From JACVRW01 sp963819115 (GTDB lineage Bacteria > Actinomycetota > Thermoleophilia > Solirubrobacterales > Thermoleophilaceae): DNA of 64,000 bases. The translations under genes and the position numbers were made by a program. Under the pieces are notes generated by a model. The model was not told the origin of the DNA. It ran no database searches and saw only the letters and a program-made list of their open reading frames with translations. Location: positions 186,001 to 250,000 of the forward strand of contig CAWFUR010000010.1 of the NCBI GenBank assembly GCA_963819115.1. Direction: 5' to 3'. Positions 51,473-60,154 of this stretch are shown piece by piece (positions within the stretch are counted from its first letter, which is position 1; each line of letters opens with the position of its first letter).

Positions 51473-52780
51473 CTAGGCGGTGGCGGGGCGCACGCGCTCG
51501 GCCGCCCCGGTCCAGATCATCTCGTCGCGGGCCGGGCCCACGCCCACCATGACGATCGGGATCCCCAGGAAGTCGCTCACGAACTCGAGGTAATCCTGCG
51601 CATTGCGGGGCAGCTCGTCGATCGAGCGGCACCCGGAGATGTCCTCGTCCCAGCCCGGGAGGTCGATCAGCTCGCCCTTCGCCTTGTGGAGGATCGACTG
51701 GTGGTACGGGAACTCCTCGAAGGAGGCGCCCTCCGAGCCGGAGTACCGAACGGCCACGCGCAGGGGGTCGATGCCGGTGAGCACGTCGAGCTTGGTGATC
51801 ACCAGCCCGGTGAGGCCGTTCACGCGGGTGGCGTAGCGCAGGGCCACCAGGTCGATCCAGCCTGTGCGGCGGGCGCGGCCCGTGGTGGTGCCGAACTCCC
51901 CGCCGGCCTGGCGGATGCTCTCGCCCAGCTCGTCGTCGAGCTCGGTGGGGAAGGGCCCCGCGCCCACGCGGGTCGCGTAGGCCTTGGCGATGCCCCACAC
52001 CTCGTCGATCGAGCGCGGACCCACGCCGGTCCCCACGCAGGCCGCGCCGGCGACCGGGTTCGAGGAGGTGACGAAGGGGTAGGTCCCGTGGTCGATGTCC
52101 AGCATCGTGCCCTGGGCCCCCTCGAAGACCACGAGGCCGCCCTCCTCGAGCGCGCGCCACGCGATCGGCGCGGTGTCCGCGATGTAGGGCTCGAGCCGGT
52201 GGCCGAGCTGCACGTAGTCCTCGGTCATCGTGTGCAGGTCGAGCTCGGGGTCCTTGGCGAAGGGCCGCAGCATCAGCCGCTTGGGCTCCATCGCCGCGTA
52301 GATCTTCTTCCGCAGGATCTTCTCGTCGAGCATGTCCTGCACCCGGATCCCCAGGCGGAAGGCCTTGTCCGCGTAACAGGGCCCGATGCCCCGGCGTGTG
52401 GTGCCGATCTGGAGGCTTCCCAGCCTCGCCTCGCCCGCCTGATCCAGGAGCTTGTGGTACGGCATGATCAGGTGGGCGTTGGCGGAGATGCGGAGGCCGC
52501 TGATGTCGATCCCGCGCCGGGACAGCTCGCCCGCCTCCTCGGTGAGCACGTGCGGGTCCACCACCACGCCGTTCCCGATCGCGCAGATCTTGCCCGGGTA
52601 GAGGATCCCGGAGGGGATGAGGTGGAACTTGAAGACCTCGTCGCCCCGGACGATCGTGTGACCGGCGTTGTTGCCGCCCTGGAAGCGGATCACGAGGTCG
52701 GCCTGCTCGGCGAGCAGGTCCACGACCTTCCCCTTACCCTCGTCGCCCCATTGGGCTCCCACGATGACTAGTCCCGGCAT
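51473..52780 (-). CDS. purA: Adenylosuccinate synthetase
   Basis: 435 aa. VIVGAQWGDEGKGKVVDLLA, GGNNAGHTI, GTTRRGIGPCYADKA, EGAQGTMLDIDHGTYPFVTSSN and ARRTGWIDLVAL. Joins IMP and aspartate on the way to AMP. Preceded by a possible own promoter (TACACT) and by a repeat copy; last gene of the rpsF-dnaB gene series but perhaps separately transcribed. Confidence 0.97.
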   Translation of the reverse strand: MPGLVIVGAQWGDEGKGKVVDLLAEQADLVIRFQGGNNAGHTIVRGDEVFKFHLIPSGILYPGKICAIGNGVVVDPHVLTEEAGELSRRGIDISGLRISANAHLIMPYHKLLDQAGEARLGSLQIGTTRRGIGPCYADKAFRLGIRVQDMLDEKILRKKIYAAMEPKRLMLRPFAKDPELDLHTMTEDYVQLGHRLEPYIADTAPIAWRALEEGGLVVFEGAQGTMLDIDHGTYPFVTSSNPVAGAACVGTGVGPRSIDEVWGIAKAYATRVGAGPFPTELDDELGESIRQAGGEFGTTTGRARRTGWIDLVALRYATRVNGLTGLVITKLDVLTGIDPLRVAVRYSGSEGASFEEFPYHQSILHKAKGELIDLPGWDEDISGCRSIDELPRNAQDYLEFVSDFLGIPIVMVGVGPARDEMIWTGAAERVRPATA

Positions 52781-52789
52781 AACGCTTCG

Positions 52790-52795
52790 AGTGTA
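52790..52795 (-). promoter_or_regulatory. Putative -10 box TACACT for purA
   Basis: On the minus strand TACACT ends 9 nt before the purA ATG. Confidence 0.45.
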
Positions 52796-52800
52796 TGGGC

Positions 52801-53721
52801 CTAGCGAGGAGCGAAGGCCGATCGGTGATCGGCCGAAGCACCGGAGCCTGTCATCCGCATGCGCAGGTCCGCGCCCATCATCAGCAGAGGGTCGTCGCAG
52901 ATCTGGATCAGGCGGCTGACTGTGCGCAGGCCCACCTGCTGGCGCAGCCACGTGAGGGGGTCGGAGTCGTTCGTGAGCTCGATGGCCGCCAGCTGTGCGG
53001 CCACGCGCTCGAGGCGCACGGCCACCGCCTCGAGGTCCTCCCGGCCGGCCCCGTTCGAGCGCTTCCGGCGAAGCTCGCCGATCTCGGAGCGCAGCGTGGC
53101 CAGGGTCGAGTCGCGGTAGGGGTCGGGCACGTTGCTGGTGACCACGATCGAGCGCTCGTCCTGCCAGCGCTCGTTGACCAGCGAGTAGAGCTGCTCGAGG
53201 ACCCATTCCGTCTGGCGCTCGGCGCCGACGTCGTCCAGCACCAGCAGGTCCACCTCGCAGAGGCGCTTGAAGAGAGCCAGGTGGGTGTCCTCGCTGTCCT
53301 CGCCGAAGGTGTTCCGAAGCTCCGCGAACAGGAGCGGCATGGAGTAGACGGCCACCGAGTGGCCGGCGTCCCGCGCGGCCTTGGCCACGAGCAGCGCGAG
53401 GGTGGTCTTGCCCGTGCCCACCGCGCCGTGGAACCAGAGGCCGCTGCCGTCCTTCACGTGGTCGTCGATGTCCGCGATGAAGCGGCGCACGTGCCGGATC
53501 AGGCTCGGGTCGAGGTCGGGATGCCGGTCGAGCGAGGCGCCCAGCAGCCGCTTGGGCAGGCCCCCGCGAAGCCGGCCGTCGATTCCGCGGTCGAGCCGCT
53601 CGCGGCAGCGGCAGGGGCGCGCCTCGTTGGTCTCCTCGTCGAGGATCCATCCGCCGCCGTCGCACTCGCCGAAGCGGCAGGTGGGCGCCGCCTCGCGCGG
53701 ATCGGGCATGGCGCGGAGCAT
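52801..53721 (-). CDS. DnaC/IstB-type AAA+ ATPase, probable helicase loader
   Basis: 306 aa, coupled to dnaB (TGATG). N-terminal Cys-rich zinc-type module (CRFGECDGGGWI, PCRCRERL), then AAA+ core: Walker A HGAVGTGKTTLA, Walker B LLVLDDVGAE, sensor I VVTSNVP. Resembles DnaC/DnaI helicase loaders, and its place after dnaB supports that. The last 16 residues, TGSGASADHRSAFAPR, and the stop are encoded by a palindromic repeat copy rather than by family sequence. Confidence 0.85.
   Translation of the reverse strand: MLRAMPDPREAAPTCRFGECDGGGWILDEETNEARPCRCRERLDRGIDGRLRGGLPKRLLGASLDRHPDLDPSLIRHVRRFIADIDDHVKDGSGLWFHGAVGTGKTTLALLVAKAARDAGHSVAVYSMPLLFAELRNTFGEDSEDTHLALFKRLCEVDLLVLDDVGAERQTEWVLEQLYSLVNERWQDERSIVVTSNVPDPYRDSTLATLRSEIGELRRKRSNGAGREDLEAVAVRLERVAAQLAAIELTNDSDPLTWLRQQVGLRTVSRLIQICDDPLLMMGADLRMRMTGSGASADHRSAFAPR
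52804..52852 (-). repeat. Interspersed palindromic repeat, copy E (overlaps coding end)
   Basis: GCGAGGAGCGAAG, stem GCCGATC-GGT-GATCGGC, CGAAGCACCGGAGCCTG. It lies in frame at the 3' end of the DnaC-like gene and 23 bp upstream of the purA start. Confidence 0.83.
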
Positions 53722-55118
53722 CAGCCGTGCCCGTTCTGGGCGGAGGGAGCGTCACCGGAGCGGTCCCGGTACATGCTCGCGAAGCGGGGGTACTTCGGCA
53801 GGAAGGTGAGGGTCACGGACCCGATCGGGCCGTTCCGGTGCTTGGCGATCACCAGGTCGGCCTCGCCCTGGCGCTCGGATTCCTTGTCGTAGTAGTCCTC
53901 GCGGTAGACGAACATGACCAGGTCGGCGTCCTGCTCGAGCTGGCCGCTCTCACGAAGGTCGGAGAGCATCGGCAGCGGCGGGTGGCGGCTCTCCACCGCG
54001 CGCGAGAGCTGCGACACGGCGATCACGGGGATCTCCAGCTCGCGGGCCAGGATCTTGAGTCCACGGCTGATCGCGCCCACCTGCTCCACACGGCTGTCGC
54101 TGCGGCCGTCCGCGCGGACGAGCTGGAGGTAATCCACCACGATCAGCCCGAGCCCACCCTGGCGGGAATGGAGGCGACGGGCCTTGGCCCGCATCTCCAG
54201 CACGCCGATGTCGCTCGAGTCATCGATGAAGATCGGAGCGCTGGCCAGCTTCTCCACCGCGTTCAGCACCTTGGGCCAGCGGTCCCCCCGCACGCGGCCC
54301 TTCCGGAGCTCGTCGCTCGACACCTTGGCCTGCGACGCGATGAAGCGGTGGGCCAGCTCGGTCTCGGACATCTCCAGGGAGAAGAGCGCCACGGACACGC
54401 CGTGGTCGATGGCCGCGTTCTCGGCGATGTTCGTGGCCAGCGTGGACTTGCCCATCGAGGGCCGGGCGGCGAGCACGATCAGGTTGCCAGGCTGGAAGCC
54501 GCCGGTGAGCGCGTCGAGATCGGGGAAGCCGGAGGGCGTGCCGGTGAGTCCCACGTCCGTGCGCGAGAGCTCCTCCAGCTTGTCGATCTCCGCGTGGAGC
54601 ACCGCCTCCAGGGAGCGCATCTCGGCCGTGCCCCCGTCGTGCCCGATGCGAAAGAGCGCGGCCTCCGCCCGCTCGATCAGCTCGCGCGGGTCGCCGCGCT
54701 GGGACAGCACCGCGGCCTGGATCTCCCGGGTGGTGCTGAGCACCGCCCGCAGCAGGGCGTCGTCCCGGACGATCCGGGCGTAGTCCATGACCGCGCCTAC
54801 GGCGGGCACCACCGAGGGCAGCGAGTGCACGTAGGCCTCTCCACCGGCCTGCTCGAGCTCGCCCGCCCGGCGCAGGTCGTCGCAGACCGTGAGGGCGTCC
54901 ACGGCCTCCGGCTCCGCCTTCTCCTTCAGGCGGATCATGGAGTTGAAGATCAGCTGGTGGCGCGGCCGGTAGAAGTGCGCGGCCTTGAGCCCGATCTCGA
55001 GCACCAGGCCGTCGATGGCCTGCTCGGTGAGCAGGATCGCACCGAGGACCGAGGCCTCGGCCTCCTCGTTGTGTGGAGGGACGCTGCCCGCGGTGTCTGG
55101 CGGGACGGCGACGGCCAC
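53721..55118 (-). CDS. dnaB: Replicative DNA helicase DnaB
   Basis: 465 aa. N-terminal helical domain (PPHNEEAEASVLGAILL), RecA-like core with Walker A ARPSMGKSTLATN, VVDYLQLVR (Walker B) and SQLSRAVESR. Length and layout normal, no intein. Replication-fork helicase. It sits between rplI and the helicase-loader-like gene. Confidence 0.97.
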   Translation of the reverse strand: MAVAVPPDTAGSVPPHNEEAEASVLGAILLTEQAIDGLVLEIGLKAAHFYRPRHQLIFNSMIRLKEKAEPEAVDALTVCDDLRRAGELEQAGGEAYVHSLPSVVPAVGAVMDYARIVRDDALLRAVLSTTREIQAAVLSQRGDPRELIERAEAALFRIGHDGGTAEMRSLEAVLHAEIDKLEELSRTDVGLTGTPSGFPDLDALTGGFQPGNLIVLAARPSMGKSTLATNIAENAAIDHGVSVALFSLEMSETELAHRFIASQAKVSSDELRKGRVRGDRWPKVLNAVEKLASAPIFIDDSSDIGVLEMRAKARRLHSRQGGLGLIVVDYLQLVRADGRSDSRVEQVGAISRGLKILARELEIPVIAVSQLSRAVESRHPPLPMLSDLRESGQLEQDADLVMFVYREDYYDKESERQGEADLVIAKHRNGPIGSVTLTFLPKYPRFASMYRDRSGDAPSAQNGHG

Positions 55119-55127
55119 CGTGCTGGC

Positions 55128-55580
55128 TCAGCCCTGGGGCGTGACGATGGTCTTGACCTCGGCCGTGACTCCGTCCACGACCTCGACCTTGACCATGTGG
55201 GTGCCCGTGCTGCGGATCGGCTCGGTGAGGAGCACACGACGCTTGTCGAGCTTCACCCCACGCGCCTGCCGGACGGCATCCGCGATCTCCTGGGCGGTGA
55301 CGGAGCCGAACAGGCGGCCGTCGTCTCCGGCCTGGTGGGAGATCGTGAGCACGGTCTTCCGCAGGAGGGCGGCGGTCTCCTCCGCCTTGGCCTCGGCCTC
55401 CGCCTCGGCCCTCTCGGCCGCCTCGATCCGCCGCTGGGACTCCGCGATGGAGGCCGGCGTGGCGGGCTGGGCGAGCTTGCGCGGGACGAGGTAGTTCCTC
55501 AGGTACCCGGAGGAGACGTCGATCACGGCGCCCCTCTCCCCGAGGGTCTCAACGTCCTGGAGCAGGATGGCCTGGGCCAT
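55128..55580 (-). CDS. rplI: 50S ribosomal protein L9 (bL9)
   Basis: 150 aa from ATG at 55580. MAQAILLQDVETLGERGAVIDV, SSGYLRNYLVPRKLA, a long central helix rich in Ala/Glu, and LFGSVTAQEIADAV. Starts 3 bp after rpsR; conserved order rpsF-ssb-rpsR-rplI-dnaB. Confidence 0.96.
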   Translation of the reverse strand: MAQAILLQDVETLGERGAVIDVSSGYLRNYLVPRKLAQPATPASIAESQRRIEAAERAEAEAEAKAEETAALLRKTVLTISHQAGDDGRLFGSVTAQEIADAVRQARGVKLDKRRVLLTEPIRSTGTHMVKVEVVDGVTAEVKTIVTPQG

Positions 55581-55582
55581 GC

Positions 55583-55861
55583 CTATCGATCGCTCACGTA
55601 CGGCAACAGACCGAGCTCCCGCGCACGCTTGACGGCAGTGGCCAGCTGGGACTGATGGCGCCGGCACGCGCCCGTGACGCGTGAAGAGCGGATCTTGCCC
55701 TTGTCGCTGATGGCACGCCGCAGGGCGCCGACATCCTTGTAATCAACGATGTCGACCTTGTCCCGGCAGAAGGGGCACGCCTTGCGCCGCCCTCCGCCCG
55801 GGGCTACCTTGCCGCGTCCTCGCTTACGGTCCCTGGTCGCGCTTCCGCGCTGCTTGGCCAA
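55583..55861 (-). CDS. rpsR: 30S ribosomal protein S18 (bS18)
   Basis: 92 aa. CPFCRDKVDIVDYKDVGALRRAIS and KIRSSRVTGACRRHQSQLATAVKRARELGLLPYV in sequence. A Cys pair (CPFC) is retained plus a Cys further on, a zinc-type paralogue feature. A basic N-terminal extension of about 25 residues is typical for actinobacteria. Confidence 0.96.
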   Translation of the reverse strand: MAKQRGSATRDRKRGRGKVAPGGGRRKACPFCRDKVDIVDYKDVGALRRAISDKGKIRSSRVTGACRRHQSQLATAVKRARELGLLPYVSDR

Positions 55862-55890
55862 TGTTCTCCTGCGTGCTCTCTACGTCGGGA

Positions 55891-56349
55891 TCAGAACGGA
55901 ATGTCGTCGTCCGTCGAGCCCCCGGCGGCCACCGGCGCCTGCTGGAAGTCCCCGGTATCGGCGGGAACGTCGCTCTGCGGCGTGAAGCGGCCACCGTTCT
56001 CGCCACCCTCACGGGAGCCGAGGAACTGGACGGAGTCGGCAATGATATCCACCGACTGCCGCTTGTTGCCGCTCTGGTCCTGCCACTCACGCCATTCCAG
56101 GCGCCCGTCGACGGCCACGGGACGGCCCTTGGCCAGGTACTGAGCGCAGTTCTCGCCCTGCTGGCCCCACACGGTGACGTCGAAATAGTTCGGCTTGTCG
56201 ACCCACTCACCACTGGACTGGTCCTTGCGGCGGGTGTTCACCGCCACGCGCAGACTGCAGACGGCCGTGCCGCCTCCGGTGCTGCGCAGCTCGGGGTCAC
56301 GTGTGAGGTTCCCCGTGATCACTACGCGGTTGATGTTGGTTGCTGCCAT
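55891..56349 (-). CDS. ssb: Single-stranded DNA-binding protein
   Basis: 152 aa. OB-fold: INRVVITGNLTRDPELRST, VAVNTRRKDQSSGEW, NYFDVTVWGQQGENCAQYLAKGRPVAVDGRLEWREWQ, then a disordered Gly/Gln/Pro tail ending DDDIPF, the partner-binding tip. A strong ribosome site GGAAAGGAGA lies at 56352-56361. Confidence 0.97.
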   Translation of the reverse strand: MAATNINRVVITGNLTRDPELRSTGGGTAVCSLRVAVNTRRKDQSSGEWVDKPNYFDVTVWGQQGENCAQYLAKGRPVAVDGRLEWREWQDQSGNKRQSVDIIADSVQFLGSREGGENGGRFTPQSDVPADTGDFQQAPVAAGGSTDDDIPF

Positions 56350-56561
56350 TGATGTCTCCTTTCCGCTGCCGGCGGATGCTGCGGGTTGTTCGGCCGGGGC
56401 ACAAGGCTCCGGACGCTGACCAGGCCGCTCTCAACGGGAAACGCGCGCCGGCCCGGTCGTTCGAAGTGCTGTAGGCGCTGCTGACGAGAAACTCACCCCA
56501 CGTCTGGTCGAGAACCATCCATCGTCTCGCCGTATCCAGACGGAATGAGAGAGCGCGTGCG
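56350..56561. other. rpsF-ssb spacer (212 bp)
   Basis: Unusually long for this operon. It holds the strong ribosome-binding site of ssb next to the gene. I see no convincing hairpin, repeat or coding frame in the rest; an internal ssb promoter may be here. Confidence 0.4.
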
Positions 56562-56963
56562 TTACTGCGCCGGGGCGTCCGCGGCGGCGCGGGCGGCCAC
56601 CCGGGTGTCGGTCTGCTCGCGGTCGTCGCGCCGCCGGGCACCCTGCTGGTCCGGCGCCGGAGGCACGGGCAGGCCCGGCTTGGTCTTGATGATCCGGAAG
56701 CGCAGCAGGCCGTCGGTGATCCTCAGTCGCGAGTGGAGGCGCTCCAGGAGCTCCCGTCCACCCTCGAACTGGTAGAGGCGGTACTCGGCCTCCGGCCGGT
56801 GATCGATCTCGAACGTCATGTGGCGCTGGCCCCAGTCGTAATTGCCGACGATCTGGCCCCCCCCGTCTTCGATGAGGGATTCGACCTCGCCGATCACGCC
56901 CTCGCGCCGCTCGTCGGGAGCGGTGGGGTCGATCAGGAGCATGAGGTCGTAGAGGCCCGCCAT
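56562..56963 (-). CDS. rpsF: 30S ribosomal protein S6 (bS6)
   Basis: 133 aa from ATG at 56963. YDLMLLIDPTAPDERREGVIGEVESLI, GQIVGNYDWGQRHMTFEIDHRPEAEYRLYQF, LRITDGLLRFRIIK. The C-terminal tail (PAPDQQGARRRDDREQ) is an acidic/basic extension. First gene of the rpsF-ssb-rpsR-rplI-dnaB group. Confidence 0.95.
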   Translation of the reverse strand: MAGLYDLMLLIDPTAPDERREGVIGEVESLIEDGGGQIVGNYDWGQRHMTFEIDHRPEAEYRLYQFEGGRELLERLHSRLRITDGLLRFRIIKTKPGLPVPPAPDQQGARRRDDREQTDTRVAARAAADAPAQ

Positions 56964-57037
56964 CGAGCGGGGCACGATAGCAGCGGAAAGGCCGCTCCCC
57001 GGGGCGAACGGTGGGTCACCGCGGGCTTAGCCACCGC

Positions 57038-57421
57038 ATGGAGCCTGGGCTGCTCCGCCGGCTGCGGTGGGCGAATGTGGGCAGGCTGGCGGCCGTCGCC
57101 GCGGCCGCGGTGCTGATCGCCTCGGGCGGCCGTGGCTGCCGCACCGCGCCTCAGCGCGTGCCCGAGCCACCGCACCTGCCCGCCCCCTCGCCCCGGCCCG
57201 CGCCGGTGCGCCCGGAGCCGAGGCACGCTGCCCGTTCGCACCCTCGTCCTCGCCCCGAGCGCCGGCCTCGGGCACACCGCGGCGCGCCCCGGGCTCGTGC
57301 CCACCCGGTCCCGCCGGCGCCGGTCGCGCCACCCCCTGCCGTGTCCCCCCGGCGGCCTCCGCCGGCTCCGGTGCTCCCGCCGCCGCGCAGCGGTGAGTTC
57401 ACACCCGACCCGGGCCCCTGA
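57038..57421 (+). CDS. Possible Pro/Arg-rich membrane-anchored protein
   Basis: About 127 aa from ATG at 57038. A hydrophobic segment (VGRLAAVAAAAVLIAS) is followed by a very Pro/Arg/Ala-rich region with almost no other residues. Could be a secreted low-complexity linker protein, or a chance frame in GC-rich DNA between divergent rpsF and convergent otsA. No family. Confidence 0.4.
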   Translation: MEPGLLRRLRWANVGRLAAVAAAAVLIASGGRGCRTAPQRVPEPPHLPAPSPRPAPVRPEPRHAARSHPRPRPERRPRAHRGAPRARAHPVPPAPVAPPPAVSPRRPPPAPVLPPPRSGEFTPDPGP

Positions 57422-57432
57422 GGGCGCCGGCC

Positions 57433-58908
57433 TCAGGATCCGACGGGCGCGTGCCCCTTGCGCTTGGCCTCGATGTCGGCCAGCTGGTCGTCCACCCAGT
57501 CACCGGGATCCCTGGCGGTCACGATCCGCTTGAGCCCCTCGGCCCGCCACGAGCGCTCCTCGGCCGACATGCTGAGCGCCCGGTGGATCGCGTCGGCCTG
57601 CTCCTGCACGTCGAACGGGTTCACCGAGAGCGCGAACTCCGCCAGCTCCTCGTGCGCGCCGGTGTTCTCGCTCAGGACGGACACGCCGTTGCGCTCGTTC
57701 ACGAGCGGTCCCTCCTTGGCGATCAGGTTCATGCCGTCGAACATGGCGTTGACCATGAGCAGGTCGTAGTGCTTGTACGCGGCGATCGCCTCCTCGAGGT
57801 TCTCGCGCAGGCGCAGCTCGATCGGCATCCAGTCCGTGGTGCCGTGACGGTGGTTCACCACGGCCACCAGCGCCTCGATGCGCTCCAGGTACTCGGCGTA
57901 CTCGGGCACGTCCTGGCGCGAGGGGATGAGGTGCGCGATGAACGTCACGTTCTCCCGGTACTCGGGATGCTGCTCCAGGAAGAGGTCGAAGGCGGTGAAC
58001 CCGCGCAGGATGTTCTTGGAGAGGTCCGCGCGGTCCACGCGCAGGATCAGGTGCTCGCGCCGTCGCCGCAGGATCTCGCGGCCGTAGTTGTGGACGGCCG
58101 GGCGCTGGGCGGTGCGGCTGAAGTTCTCGGCCGAGATCGGCAGCGGATAGGTGCGGACCCACACCTCGCGGCCGTCGAAGTGCACCACGCCCTCTTCCTC
58201 GTCTATCTCCAGGTCGAAGAGGTCACGGCAGCAGAGCAGGAAGTTGCGCCGGTAGGAGTGGGTGTGGAAGGCGATGATGTCGTTGGACAGGATGCCCTCG
58301 TAGATGTCCTCGCGGATGTCCGCGGGAAGCACTCGCCAGGCGTCCGGCTGTGTCCACGGGATGTGCACGAAGTGGTGGAGGAACAGGTCGGGGCGCGCGC
58401 GCCGGATGTACTTCGGCGCGAGATACAGGTGGTAGTCGTGGAGCATCACGACGGCGGTGTCGTCGGTCACCTCCTCCAGCACGGCGTTCGCGAGGTCCTC
58501 GTTCACCCGGCAGTAGCCCAGCTCGTAGGCCTCCGTCTCGTGCCGCCTGATGTCCGGGGCGTTCGAGAGGTCCCAGAGGTAGTGCTGGATGAACCACAGC
58601 ATCGGGTTCGCCACCACGTTGTAGAACTGGTCGTAGGCATCGGGATCGCTCTCCACCAGGCGCAGGCGGTAGCTGGCCTCGTCGAGATCGACCTGGAAGC
58701 TGCGGCCGCCCTCGCGGCGGCTCATCTCGAGGTCCTCCTCGGTCATCGCCGACGCCACCCACACCGCGTCGCGGTGGTGAACCAGGCCCGTTAGCGCGGT
58801 GACCAGGCCGCCGCCGCCGCGGCGGGCCTCCAGGGTGCCGTCCTCGGCTCTCTCGAACGTGGCCGGGCCGCGGTTAGAGACCAGCACGATCGGCGTCTTC
58901 GAGGTCAT
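57433..58908 (-). CDS. otsA: GT20 family trehalose-6-phosphate synthase (OtsA-like)
   Basis: 491 aa from ATG at 58908. IVLVSNRGPATFERA, GGGGLVTALTGLV, VVMLHDYHLYLAPKYIRRARPD, HHFVHIPWTQPDAWRVLP, LILRVDRADLSKNILRGFTAFDLFLEQHPE and VNPFDVQEQADAIHRAL. The N-terminal motif is SNRGP rather than the SNRLP of classical OtsA. Uses UDP- or ADP-glucose and glucose-6-phosphate, or a related acceptor. No phosphatase gene is beside it. Overlaps treT (ATGA). Confidence 0.88.
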   Translation of the reverse strand: MTSKTPIVLVSNRGPATFERAEDGTLEARRGGGGLVTALTGLVHHRDAVWVASAMTEEDLEMSRREGGRSFQVDLDEASYRLRLVESDPDAYDQFYNVVANPMLWFIQHYLWDLSNAPDIRRHETEAYELGYCRVNEDLANAVLEEVTDDTAVVMLHDYHLYLAPKYIRRARPDLFLHHFVHIPWTQPDAWRVLPADIREDIYEGILSNDIIAFHTHSYRRNFLLCCRDLFDLEIDEEEGVVHFDGREVWVRTYPLPISAENFSRTAQRPAVHNYGREILRRRREHLILRVDRADLSKNILRGFTAFDLFLEQHPEYRENVTFIAHLIPSRQDVPEYAEYLERIEALVAVVNHRHGTTDWMPIELRLRENLEEAIAAYKHYDLLMVNAMFDGMNLIAKEGPLVNERNGVSVLSENTGAHEELAEFALSVNPFDVQEQADAIHRALSMSAEERSWRAEGLKRIVTARDPGDWVDDQLADIEAKRKGHAPVGS

Positions 58909-60140
58909 CGCTCCCTGAAGATACGCAGCCAGTCGCGGAGAAGGCGGGGCGTTAGGAAGTGCTGGCGCACATGTTCCTTCCCGCCGCGGCCCAATCGCTT
59001 GCCCAGGTCGGGCTCGCGCAGGATGCGAAGCGAGCGGTCGGCGCACTCCGCCGGGGACGAGACGAGGAAGCCGGTCTCGGCGTCCTTCACCTGGAGCGGG
59101 ATGCCGCCCACGTCCCCGCCGATGAAGGGGCGCGCCTTCCAGAGCGCCTCGGACACCGTGAGCCCGAACCCCTCGCGGGTGGACTTCTGGATCACCACGT
59201 CGGCCTGCGACTGGAACGCGTTGACCTCGATCGCCCCGACGTTGTTGAGGTTGTTGAGGATGTGGATGTCGGGATCGCCGTCCGCGTAGGCCACCGTGGA
59301 GTTGAAGAACTCCCAGCCCTCGGGGTCGTCGGTGGCCATCGATCCCACCAGCGCCAGCTGCACCTCGGGCATCGACTCGCTCACCTCGCGGTATGCGTCG
59401 ATCACCCCGATCGGGTCCTTCCAGGGGTCGAAGCGGGACACCTGGCACAGGAGCGGGCGGTCCACGTCGATGCCGAACTGGTTGCAGACGTAGGCCGCGT
59501 CCTCGGGCGAGAGCGCCATGTTCTTGGGCGAAAGCGGGTCGATCGCCGGCGGGCAGATGCGAACTCCGCCGCCCGCCCCGTCCATGCTCGCCGGTACGTA
59601 CTGCGGAAGGTGGAAGACGCTGTTGTCGTACTCGCGCACCAGGGGCACGAGGCGCTCGATGGCATCCGGGTTCGGCGTGGAGAGGTCGATGTGGCAGCGC
59701 CACACCCAGCGCGCGCTCTTCCCCGGATCGTGGGCCCGGATGCCGGCGGGCTGGGGGTCGTGGACGATGATCACGTCCCAGCCGCCGGAGATCTCAGCGG
59801 CGTTCAACTCGTTGAAGCGGGCGAAGATGGCCCACTCCTCGTCGGTGAGCGAGTCGGGGTTCCCCTGAAGCGCGTTGTGCATGCGCTTGGTCACGTTGTA
59901 GAACGCCTCGCGGCCCAGCATCACCTGCCACTCCGCCTCCACCCCCACGTCGTTCATGAGCGGGATGAGGGTGTAGAGGATCTCCGCGACGCCGCCCCCG
60001 AAGGCGGTGGCGGAGACGTGCAGGACCCTCAGGCCCTGTAGGTCCTCGGCCAGCTCCCGGATCTCCGCCACGAGGTCCTTGCCGGCCAGGTGCGTGTAGT
60101 CGGCAAGGCTCTTGTTGCCTACCGCTACGGGCTGGAGCAT
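58905..60140 (-). CDS. treT: Trehalose synthase TreT-like GT4 glycosyltransferase
   Basis: 411 aa from ATG at 60140. LRVLHVSATAFGGGVAEILYTLIPLMNDVGVEAEWQVM in sequence is the TreT hallmark. Later, IDLSTPN, PPAIDPLSPKNMAL, QVSRFDPWKDPIGVIDAYRE and KSTREGFGLTVSEALWKARPFIGGDVGGIPLQ, the GT4 donor site. TreT joins NDP-glucose and glucose directly to trehalose, so it needs no phosphatase. Operon partner of otsA. Confidence 0.88.
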   Translation of the reverse strand: MLQPVAVGNKSLADYTHLAGKDLVAEIRELAEDLQGLRVLHVSATAFGGGVAEILYTLIPLMNDVGVEAEWQVMLGREAFYNVTKRMHNALQGNPDSLTDEEWAIFARFNELNAAEISGGWDVIIVHDPQPAGIRAHDPGKSARWVWRCHIDLSTPNPDAIERLVPLVREYDNSVFHLPQYVPASMDGAGGGVRICPPAIDPLSPKNMALSPEDAAYVCNQFGIDVDRPLLCQVSRFDPWKDPIGVIDAYREVSESMPEVQLALVGSMATDDPEGWEFFNSTVAYADGDPDIHILNNLNNVGAIEVNAFQSQADVVIQKSTREGFGLTVSEALWKARPFIGGDVGGIPLQVKDAETGFLVSSPAECADRSLRILREPDLGKRLGRGGKEHVRQHFLTPRLLRDWLRIFRER

Positions 60141-60154
60141 CGCGGCGCGGCGGC

